Below, piece by piece: positions 46,701 through 58,700 of a DNA stretch of 64,000 nucleotides. Positions within the stretch are counted from its first letter, which is position 1; every line of letters begins with the position of its first letter. The DNA lies in contig CM076945.1 in the NCBI GenBank assembly GCA_039566865.1, positions 9,471,001-9,535,000 on the forward strand, given 5' to 3'. The translations under genes were made by a program, and so were the position numbers. Below the pieces are notes generated by a model. It was not told the DNA's origin, did no database searches, and saw only the letters and a list, made by a program, of their open reading frames with translations. This stretch comes from Aurelia coerulea (taxonomy: Eukaryota > Cnidaria > Scyphozoa > Semaeostomeae > Ulmaridae).

Positions 46701-49700
46701 AGACTATCTCACATTTATGAATAAAGAGGGGGCTTGATCAACATTTTGGCACAGGAGAGGGGACAAACTTAGTGGAGAGGAGGCTTGATAGAGGGCAAGA
46801 GGTTTTAGGTACTTGAGCCAACCCTGTAAAAGAAATTGTTTTATTTGACTTCTGTTTCACTTGCTAAATTAAAGTATTCCTTTCACTATTTCAAAACTTC
46901 TTCAACATTTTCTGATTTTGGTAATGACAGCAGAACGCAGAATTCATTAACCCACTAACCAGAGCATTTATTGGTCCTATAGCTGCCTTTTTGATGAAAT
47001 TCGTATGTTCTAACTTTTATGCATTGTTAAAGCATTATGTATTTTATGGAAAGAATTAAGGGAGTCTCAGCTGAGGGTCAGAGGCAATTCCATACTTGTT
47101 ACCTCAATATGAAAACTGTTTGTCTTTGTCGACTTCGTAGCTTCATGCTGAGTTAGCAAAATTATTTGACTTTGGAAAGTTTGTTTGTTTGTTTGTTTGT
47201 TTGTTTTAGTTGGACGCCCAAGGTAACTCCCCGGGTAAATTTCCCTGGGAGTGTCATGCCTGAAAGTTGGTTCAAAAGTTGCGAAATTTTGAATCACGGC
47301 CACACAACAAGATCTTCGGGTAACGAAATTTTACGGCATGTTAATAACTGTGATTACTGTAACTTTAACTAGGCCCTGCTAGGGGTTTTTAGGGAAGCAG
47401 AAGATACTCAGCATTTTTGCTTAAAATGGTGTTAACAAGAGAACAATTTGATGGAAATCATATTTTTGGTGAACCAGTTGATGGATTTTCTAATTAGCCT
47501 TACCGGGAACAAGGGGACAGTGTGACAAGTAAGTGGAGAGCAAGGGTACTTTTACCACCCTAGGAGTGCATCTTTAGCGAGCCTAACATTTCAAATTTCG
47601 GGAATTCATTGCATGGCCTTTTGCAGTACGATTTTTCGCAAACTTTGGAGTCTATTTTATTCACATGTTAAAGGGAATCGACATAGTTAAAAGCTGGCCT
47701 GGGCCAGGTCAAAAATATATTCTATTATACTCGACCACTTTGACGCAGCCGGTCTCATTGTGTAGCTGAAGAAACAATGGATTTTTGGGCGTTTCTTCAG
47801 CCTATTTATAGCGGCTACGAGATATAGCTATGTTTATTCCCTTTAAGTAACTCAGAAAGCTTCAACATCTTATATAGATGCCTTATAACAATCAATTATT
47901 TCCTATTCTATTCTACAAAAGAGCCTGGAATGAGCGTCTTTCTTATACATTTCAAATGCGACTTTCGATTGAGTGGCAATAAAGCTTCTATCACTATTGC
48001 GTACAATCGAAAATTCCATTTGCAAAATATCGTTCAATTCTAATTCTTTTCTGAATAGCTAGGGGGCTTCTTATATATTTAGTTGTATTTTAGTTTATTT
48101 CCTTCATGTGATGGCCCTGGGGTAGTCATGATCTTTTGCTCCCCTTGGTATCGTTTCTGTAGTATTGTATGGTAGCTCGTTTGTAATCTTAGGTAATTCG
48201 TAAATTGTAAATTTTTAACATTGGATTTATAGAAGAAAAAACAATTATTTCCTCAGATTCTCCACAAATCATTACAATCGCAAACAATCCAGACGGCCAA
48301 TGGAATGATACGTCCAATGACTCACAACTGAAATCGACACTGAAGAAACTGGGAAAAAAGGGAGCTAAACGAGTGGACCACGTGTCATTTGAAATGAGCC
48401 AAATTCAACAGCCAAGAAACAGTGCCCTGATGTATGGTGGTAAGTTTGTAAAATACAATTATTATATTTTGATATTCAGAACATTGACCACACATCATCG
48501 AAGATATTATGGCGCAGAGGTGTAGTCATCTTCGGGTAATCATCTAATTTCAGGAAAGGCTCTTGACTGGTTTTCATCATATCTCAGCAACAGATTTCAG
48601 CGTGTACAGATCTCAAACGTAGTATCAGATAGAGAAAAGCTCAAGTATGGGGTGCCCCAAGGTTCCTGCTTGGGTCCCATCTTGTTTCACGCCAGTACTT
48701 TGTTTAATGTAATAGAGCAGCACCTTCCAAACGCTCACGTTTATGCTGATGACCACCAGATATATCTGTCTTTCAAACCAGTCAATCAAACATCAAAAGA
48801 AGAAGCACTCCACGCAATACAAAATGGTGTCAATGATGTTAGAAAATGGATGCTAGTGAACAAGCTAAGATCAATGATTCAAAAACAGAGTTCCTTATTA
48901 TCGGTTCTAAACATCAATTAAATAAAATCACGATAGATTCTGTAAAAATCGGAGATTCAGAGATAAAGCCGGTAACCAGTGTCAAAAATCTGGGAGTACT
49001 TATTGATAGCAATCTGTTCATGGAAAATCATATTACAAAGACATGCAGCGCTGCATTTTATCACATTTATAATATTAAGCACATAAGGAAATATCTGAAT
49101 CGAAACCTAACTGAAAAGATCGTGCATGCTCTTATCACAAGTAAACTTGACTACTGTAACAGTCTTCTATTTGGTCTGCCGAATTATCAGTTGCAAAGTT
49201 GCAACGTGCTCAAAATGCTGCCGCAAGGATTATTACTGGGACTCGCAAGTATGATCACTCCAGTACTAGAAGAACTGCATTGGCTGCTGGTAAAAGAAAG
49301 GATTGACTTCAAGCTTTTGTTATTGACATTCAAGGCACTTAATAACATGGCTCCAGCATACCTGAAAGATACGTTGAGGCTACAAACCAGTGATAGATAC
49401 AGACTGAGGTCAGAAAAATCTGTGGCATTGATAGTTCGAAAGACAAAATTTACATCTCGTGAGGACAGAGCATTTTGTAAAGCAGCCCCTAGGCTCTGGA
49501 ACAAACTGCCCGTTGAAATTCGAAGGTCTTAGAGTGTCCAAACTTTCAAAACAAGATTAGAAACGTATTTATTTTATAATCATCCATTTTGTTGAAGAAA
49601 AAACTGACTAAAGTTTGTCTCACATCAGATGTCAGGTAAAAGTATCTGTGAATGAAATCTCCCAATTAAAGAGTTCTGGATTAATAATTTTGCATTATTG

Positions 49701-52700
49701 CAAATCGTGATTGAAGCTTTTTGGAGGGAATTATTCACTCTTTGACTCTTTTTGCTGGACAAAAACCGATACTAAGTCGTAAATGTTATGCATCTCTTCA
49801 ATCAATCAATTAATCAATCAATATCAATATTTAAAGTTGGCATTTACAGTAATATTGAGATAATACTAATTCAAACCAAGTATTTACAAACATAATATAT
49901 ACAAAGTAGAAAAAAGAATGTTTTTAGCGACATATTTTACAGGTGGGTCTGCTATCTGGAGTCCAGTCTGTGATCCTCTTTTTGAAACGTGACAGTGTTG
50001 GTTCTTGTTTGATACTGTCATCAAGAGTGTTCCATAGGAAACTACCTCGAAAAGACAATGATTCGAGTCCAAAGCCAACGGTCTTAATTGTTGGCAGCTT
50101 GCACAAGTTTTGTATTCTTAAATGTATTTTAAAGATTTGATACAGATGGAGAATTGATGAAAAGGGCACTTTAAAAACCCTCAATGGATGTATCTAGAAA
50201 CAATAATGTACATCGAGGAATGTGCATCTTTGCCAGATGGATGCTGCATCTTTTTTTTTAAGTTGTATGCAACCAACGTTAATCAAGCAATCCTGTCCTT
50301 ATTAAATCCATTGGATAAGCAAGGGAAGTATCTCTCTTTTCTCTACAAAAAATGCAATCATGAAAAATGTTTCGCAACAAATCCTACGTAATGTCACAAA
50401 AAAGCCCCCACATTTGATTGACTGACACTAGCACCTGGACTAAATTTTGAATTGGATAAAGTTTAAATTTGAAATACAATATTTGTAATACTAGTTGTAA
50501 TACAATTAAAAAGCATGTATCCTTTCTCTGGAACACCCAGTGGTTTACTAAAGTATGAGTTACTAGTAACGAGTTACGAGTTACGAGTTAGTTTTAATGT
50601 ACGACTTACGAGTTACGAGTTGCTTTTATCGTACGAGTTACCTTTTATTTTACGAGTTACGAGTTGCGAGTTGCTTTTATTGTATGAGTTACGAGTTACC
50701 TTTATTTTACGAGTTACTTTTTATTTCACGAGTTACTTTTTATTTTGTGAGTTACGAGTTGCTTTTATTGAACGAGTTGCTTTGTTATTTCACGAGTTAC
50801 GCTTTTATTGTACAAGTTCCTTTTTATTTTACGAGTTACGAGTTGCTTTTATTGTAGGAGTTGCTTTTTATTTTAGCTATCTTTATTCCTCTGGTTACAC
50901 AAGGATAGTAACACAAAGGACAGTGACACAAAGGAAGTATGAAATTCATGATGCAACAGAAAATAGCATTAACTTGCTTTAATTACTTGACCTAAACCAA
51001 AACCAGTGTACGGTCTTCATGTCTTCATGATCCAAAAGATCTAGCTATTCTCACTCTGTTACGGGTAGGACTCAGCAAACTTTTCATAAATTTATATCGA
51101 TTTAGGCATAATTTCAGAGATACAGTCAACCCTTTATGTCTTGCAAATGACGGGTAGGAGGACACGGAACATTTCCTACTGCTTTGTCATTTTTATAACG
51201 GGCCTAGATCTGATATTCTCAATTGTGTAAATGCAATATTGCTAATTCATGGTTTTTCCTCTCTTTCAAATGAAGTTTTACTGGGGTTTTTACTCACATT
51301 CATTCTGTATGGAGAGGGAGACAAAAGGTTAACCATCAACAACAATAAAGCTACTCGACGCAACCCTCAAATGCATTCGTGCTACACAGAACGCTTTTAA
51401 ATGTTCCATTGCTGCAAACGCCCATATATAAGCACCTACTTTTTCAGTTTCATTGTGTATTCGCAGCCAATTAGTTATTTAGTTTAGTTAATTTCCCTTG
51501 CATTTTTGTTTAACATGGTGCATCTTTATTTATGCATTGCCCATGGGGTGGTAATTGTCTTTTGCTCCTTATGGTATCGTCCCCATATTGTTGTATAGTA
51601 ATTAGAAAAGTATCGTAGAATGTATGGTAATATTCTATATGAAAGAAAAAAATATTATATGAAAAATAACTCGTAACTCATGATATAAGAAGTAACTCGT
51701 GAAATACATGTAACTCGTAACTCATGATATAAGAAGTAACTCGTAAAATAGATGTAACTCGTAACTTGTAACTCATGGTATAAAATGTAACTCATACCAC
51801 AGAATTTCAACTCGTAACTCGTAACTCATGGATTAGAAATCCATGAAACCTTTTGTTTTTGCAGACGCAACTGGTGTTTGAAGACAATCTGGGAGTTTGA
51901 CGCATACTAAAGAATGCATTGTAATATTATATTGATAGGAGGAGAGAATATACGAGGACATGGGACGAGAGAATATACGAGGAGAATATGCGAGAATTCA
52001 TTCCTCTTTAAACTGTTGCTTTGCAATGATTAAGAACAAATGTAAATTTGAAAGTGTATAATTATGAAGCATTTAGGAAAGTATAGGAGTGCCCCCCCCC
52101 CTGGGATGTTGGGACGCTCTATAGTAATTTCCGCAGTAATTTGACATATTTCCTTTGAATAGATTATAATTTTGAAGGTATACAGATGTAAATTAAATGC
52201 CTAGTATCCCATTTGCCTGCACGAGTTGCTATTGACGACAATCGTGAACATTTTGATAAATATTTTTGCGAGTATGCCCTGGCTATTGTTATGTCTCGTT
52301 CAATTCCTACCCTGACCATCCCCCGGGACACCCCCGGGCATTTGCACAACAAATTTTCCTGGCCCCCGGGCATCTGACCGTACATTTTTCCCCGGCCCCG
52401 GGCATTTGAGTAGCATTTGGCAAGAATGAGAGCTTTTGCTTATACAGTGACTGGGAATATAACATTTTTTCAGTGCCCGGCCCCCGGGCATTTGACCAAC
52501 AATTTTTCCCCGGCCCCCGGGCATTTGAGCAAGGAATTTTTGTTGACCCCCGGGCTGCCCGGGGGGGGGTGGTCAGGGTAGGAATTGAACGAGACATTAT
52601 TGCTAGTATAGATTTTTCAAAATTGAAAGAATTAATATCAGTGTCCCTATCTCTGAATGGTAGTGAATTCGAAATTGTTGCTACACTTTAAATATTAGAA

Positions 52701-55700
52701 TACTTTTGCTGCTAAGAAAGTTTCTGATGCGTTTCTTATATTGTTAATGCCGGAAATGTAGAGTTCATTTATCTTCTTCAAAACAAAAAAGAACATAATA
52801 TGGATTTAAAAAATTTTAAAACAGTTAAGAATTTCAAAACATTTTCAGTGCAAATTACAAAATTTTCTCAGCTTTTGAAGTTCAGGAAGGGGGAGGCAAC
52901 AGGACAAGGCGAGGTCACTTTATGCGGAGGAGCGTTGTGTGGTTAATTTTGGCGCGCAATTTTATCACGAAGGCACGAAGGTTGTTGTGTGGTTGAGAAG
53001 AAGTGAATGTAAGAAGAAATGAATGAAATGGAGTTTTATGCGCTATTTGGAGTTGATCAGACACCAAAGAAGCTTAGGAGGTATATCATAGTATATTTCT
53101 TTATCCTATTCTGTGATTTCGGCAATTCTTTAGGCTTTAGCAACGCCATTTAAAGTCAAGAGAAAGGATGGAACAATTTAGGCCCAATCGTCTGGGAAAA
53201 TCATGTCAAAGACAAAGAAATGTAATTTGGGTGTCATTTCCTTTCTTGCCGTTGCTCCTCTCAGTCAGCTAGTTCGGTTTCATCTGTAAAAATAATCAGT
53301 GAGCACCTTTCCTTTGTTTGCATCATTTATGCACACCCATACATACCCGTATCATAATCATCGAGACAGTGAAAATGAATTCAAACTCTAGAGTACTGTC
53401 GACTTACTGTCGCCCTGAATGGGTCTAATCACAAATAGAATTCATTTTCTTATCAAAGTGCATGCCTCCTGGAAATATTTTCTTTATGAATATAGACTTC
53501 ATTTCCTTGCCAACCGTTCCTAGACTTCATTTCTAGGCCAAAGATATTTTTATTCTCATTTCCTCTTGAAACTGAGGCTAACATCAGCAGTAGTCAAAAA
53601 TAACTTTCTCCAATTTTCGCCCTGAATGGGTCTAAATATTGTTTATGCCTCAGCAGGGAAATTTTACTAGCAGGAAAGTCAAGCTTCTCTCTACAGATAC
53701 TACACTGAATGAACTTTAAGCGAATGTTTATAATATCTGGCTCTTGGCATTTTTGGGAACACAAAACTTTAACGGACAGCTCTCGCTTTTCCTGCGCCGC
53801 TGAAGCTTAAATTTACATAAAACTCAACTGTTATGATAATTTTCAAAGCTGACAAAACAGCAATGTTGATGAAACCCTCAAAATATATCAAGATAACTTT
53901 AATAGCACATTTCCTTTCTAAACTGACACAATACCAGCACACACAAACTTGGATCGCTATGTGGGGTCGTTTGAAAAAGATCGACCCATTCAGGGGAATT
54001 TTTTCCCGATTTATTTGCCTGTGGAAAAATAGGCATATTGGCAACAAAAATTTATGAGATGTTTCAATAAATGTTAGAATTTACTCTAAAGAGGTTGGTA
54101 TGATCTGTGGAACAGTTTAACTGCACATCAAATGTGCAAAAATGGAAAAAATACAGGCCAACTAATTCAACCCATTTGAACCAGAAAAAAGATTTGATGA
54201 AACTTGCGAGTCCAAGGAAGATAGTCTGCCTGAAAAACTTCATATTTTCAGAAATATCCTCTTCAACAAAATGCAAGCAAACAATATCGTAAAGAAAGGC
54301 GTCAGGAAACAGTTTTGTTGTGTTTTTGAAAAATATTAAATCCAGGCACCTTGTATTTCCATTGAAAGAAGAGCGTGCGATTCTGACGAAAAACGGTATT
54401 AGACCCATTCAGGGCGACAGTACTCTATAGATGATGGTAATACCATGCTACTCTCGACTTGAGTACCAAATAAAAAGGGAGAGATTATAATTTAGTGGCT
54501 GGAACAATTGGGGGGGGGGATGGAAAGGGTAGAAAAATTAGAAATAGTTGTTTTCTTAGTCAGCAGACGAATATGTTTTTGTATTTATTCAAAAGTTCTG
54601 TTCACCATCAATTCAATTCAGTTTTTAAAGAATTAATAAAGAGGGCTGGAATAAAAGTGGGGGGGGGGGGGGGGGCAATTATTTGGTACTCGAGAGTTAT
54701 TGTTTGTAATTTTAGGACATGAAAATGCCCATTGGACATTTTTGCATGGACATAATCAATTTGTGATGCGAACCCTAATCATTTAGAAATGGATTTTTTG
54801 ATTACTTGTGCTGGAGTGGAGAATCTGTTCAAAACTTCCCAAACTGCCAGTGGCAATATCAAAATTACTGCCAAGATTAGAGGATGAAATAAATTTATCC
54901 TTAATAAAGGGAATTTAAGCATCATAAGCCTTTGGTAAAAATAGTCCTGCAAAGACTAGCCATGAGAGGGTAACTGATCCACCTCAAAAAAGGAAATACA
55001 GATACTGATATCTGATAGGATAGAATTTGACTGCAAGTGGCTTGAACCATGCCTACATTCACTGTAACCATCATCCCCACAAGATGGATGATTTCATTGA
55101 AGTTTTCCTTATCAATGTTTAGTCACCCTTGCATGCAGGCCTTTTCGTAAAGAGATTTCCACAAGGGCATCCTATCGCCCTTGTAGTTAAGCTTAGGAGG
55201 GCGATCGCCCCCTTAAAATAGTCTCGTGTTTTTACTTGTTTTACTGATAAGCAATGAAAGCTTCCAAGGTCTTGTTCTTGCAACTTGGACTGTTTCCTTT
55301 ATGTTCACTTCACCAGAGAGAAAAGAGTCCACTCGAACAGACTACACATTTTTTTGATGCAAAGTTACAAGAAGATTTTATTCCATTTGTTTGCAATGTT
55401 CTTCTTTGTTGCTCCAATATTTTTCCTAAGTTAGCAAAAAGGTCACGGCAGTTAAGCCAGCCACTTTCCTGTTGTTCCCTTGATTGAGTGTGAAGCCCCA
55501 GTCAAGATAAATAAAGATTCCACAAAAGTCATTAACAGATTAGAGAAGGCGATTAGAGTAGTGGATGTAAGCCCTTGAAACAAAACAACCAAGTCTCCAT
55601 TAAAATTTCGTCAGAAAACTTTACTCAAACTTGTAGCAGGCCTGATCTACGGAGCAGAGAAAGGCTGCAGAACGTTAAACTGGAGAACAATTTTGTAAGA

Positions 55701-58700
55701 AAGTTAAGATAACTGTGAGTACTATTCATTTTATTGACAGACCCTCATCTTAAACAAAGATTTAGTTAAACTGGGAACCTCGATGACGATGAAGAAGAGG
55801 GCCGGTACATATATATCGCAAATACTGCAAAGAAATTTTTAAGGACCACTGATTTTCGTCTTCATTTTGCAGTTCTTTCAAGTTTCTTGTTAAAATCATT
55901 TTGCTAAAGATAAATCGAGAAACATTGACATATTAGAGTTCGTTTGGGCTCTCTTCACCTTATTTGCTGCACTAGTGGTTAGCCTTCACAACGGGTTTCT
56001 TTTGCAAAGAAGTCTAAGAGCTATTCTGTAAAATAGTATGAGCACCGAGTGATGACTGAAGGAACAAGTTTAAACCAAGACGGCTTCGTTCCAAAAGTCT
56101 TTTGTAAACGAAATCCTGTTGGAGCTTCGGGCGAAATGCGTTTTTGCGTGGGCAGTCAATAGCCCACGTAAAACATTTTGCGAGGGCGCTGGCAAGGGCG
56201 AGGGCGATCGCCCGCGTAAAACGAAAAGGCCTGCTTGCATGTGATATCATTTGTACCTATTTGATCTTTTAGCACTGGTGAAAGTCATGAGTTCTATTGC
56301 TATTTCCCACCCCCTCTCCCAGAAGTGGTTGTAGTGTTTTGTTTGCAATGGCCTGAAAGATTGACACATAGAATGGGAATACAGCTTTTCTTAGACAGTA
56401 ACAGTAACAGCATCTGCAAAGATTTGGGATTTTTGTCTGAAGAAAGCAAAGCTTTATGTTTCAAAGGTGACTGGGGAAAAGAGGAAAAGACAATATCTGA
56501 TGAAATTCAGGAGAAGGTAAAATCTTTCGAAATATTTCCATTTCATTTTTGACAGTTCACAGTTTCATGCATCTAGATGGTCCAAGAAATTGTACATATG
56601 AAGCAAAATAGGATGCCCACAAAGAAATTAAAGCATTTAAATCTAGCTGAAAGAATGTTTATGTTATAGAAAAAAAGCATTATTTTTCTGACATTGTAAG
56701 CATGTACATACCGTATAAATATTAAGTAATGAAAAATATTGTACCAGCCCTTGGTATATTAACATAGTTTTCTTGCTAAATAGTTCTTTATGAAATTTTT
56801 AAGAATTCTAATCCAAATTTACTTACAGTACATCTCTCTTACCTCTCAAGAATTCTTATCTGCATTTGGAGGAGATTCTCTTTAGAATTCTTTGATTTCA
56901 ATGCCAATGGGTCCAGTATATTTTGAAAGCAAATGTTAAACATATATGTTCAGTTCAATTCAGTTCATTCAATCTTAAGATTCCACAGGCATACAATTTG
57001 ATAGCAAAATAACAACAACACCTATTGATAACAAACAATATATATATGCAATGCAAATATACGCAATACGATAAGCTCCTTCCGGTAGAAAAACATTTCA
57101 AAGAGCAAAATCACGTCTTCGAAAGAGACGCAAGATTCATAATAATCGAGAAGATCGAAAAAGAAAACGTCCAAAATATGACACATTTATTAGAAACACA
57201 CGAAGACAGCTGGATTAAGCGACTGCAGACTCTTTCCCCTAAAGGACTGAACAATAAACTTAACCACCCCGACAACTATAAATCATAAAAATCCCCTAAA
57301 TAATCCATGGTTAGGCCACTTTTTTCCGTTCACAAAATTATGCAATACTTTGTTCCCCTGTGGCCTATCAATTTCTACAAATACAACGTAACATTTAACA
57401 TTCATATGACGCCTTATTTTGGTGTCACATGACCCTTTTAAGGCCACGTGACCTCATTTATGTCACGTGGCCACTAAAACGGCTATAAAAAGGCATACAC
57501 ACTTGTAAAAATTCATTCTCCTGACGATGACCACAGAGTCGAAACGCGTCAAGAGTAGAAGAATGAAATAAAAGAATTAAAGAACTTCAAATCGTCTCTA
57601 TTTTTGTGTACATCTTATGCAATGCAAATAAATATAAACAGACTGCTGAATTTTAAATTGTATGTGGAGGAATTTTTTTAATTTTTTTTTGCAGGGGCGG
57701 CTGATAAAGTTATTGATTGCACCAGAAAGCTCTTTATGTGATGAACCAGACTCTCAAGATTCTGGAGTTTCTAACCTTCTGCATACATCAGTGCAAATTG
57801 ATGGATCTGATGCAGAATTTCCTGATTTTGAAAACAGACTAACAACTGCGCCAAAAGATGGAGAGAAGAAACTGACATCCAATTCTTCACCACTAGTTGA
57901 ATCTAAGCAAACTCCAAAGAACAGGTACATACTTATGATAATAGGTAGGTCAGGTGCTCAAAAGAAAAACTACCCACTTTTGACAGGCTACAATAAATCG
58001 TACACTGGACACTGGATTTTTAGATTATTTAGACATTTTATTGTTTAGACAATTTAGCTAAATGATTTAAACTCTGCAAAAAACCTGAATTAGATTGTAA
58101 GACTTTTTTTGCTAATTTGTTTGTTCTCTGCTTTTACAGCTATACATGAGTTTCTTAAAATGTTTGTTTTCCAAAATGATGAAAGCAAAACAACGTTGAT
58201 CAAATTTTGTAAAAACTCAACAGGAATGGACAAAGAGGGAATTTTTTCAAGGTGATTTGAGATTTAGAAATCAATTAATTGTAATTTGCTGCATGAGCGT
58301 TGTTTCTGTCTTGAGGAAAATTTAACATTACTTTCAATGATACAAAAAAATATCTTTCCTTTTGTAATTTCATTGAATTTATGAGTTGATGCAGGCTGCA
58401 TTTCAGTATCAAGGGGGTTAAAAAGACAAACATGGAAGCATCATGAGGTCAAGCAAGCATAGAGTTTGATAGCCTACGCGTAGACCCGTTATCCCAAAGG
58501 AGGAAAGGGTCTACGAAACAAAGAGCAAAAGCTTGCTACTGAGGTTTCTAGATTTCTGGAAACTTAATTTATGCAGCTTTTGTTTCAACCATAGAAATAT
58601 TTCTATTTCTATGGTTTCAACGCGTTTCACAAATAATTTGAAAAGGGGATTAGAATGATTAATTGGGCGGCCGTAGCAAGCCTTTGCTCTTTGTTTCGTA

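Noticed and set aside
50515..50982. 155-codon frame rich in ELRV and YFTSY
   Set aside because: Translation of the ACGAGTTACGAGTT minisatellite.
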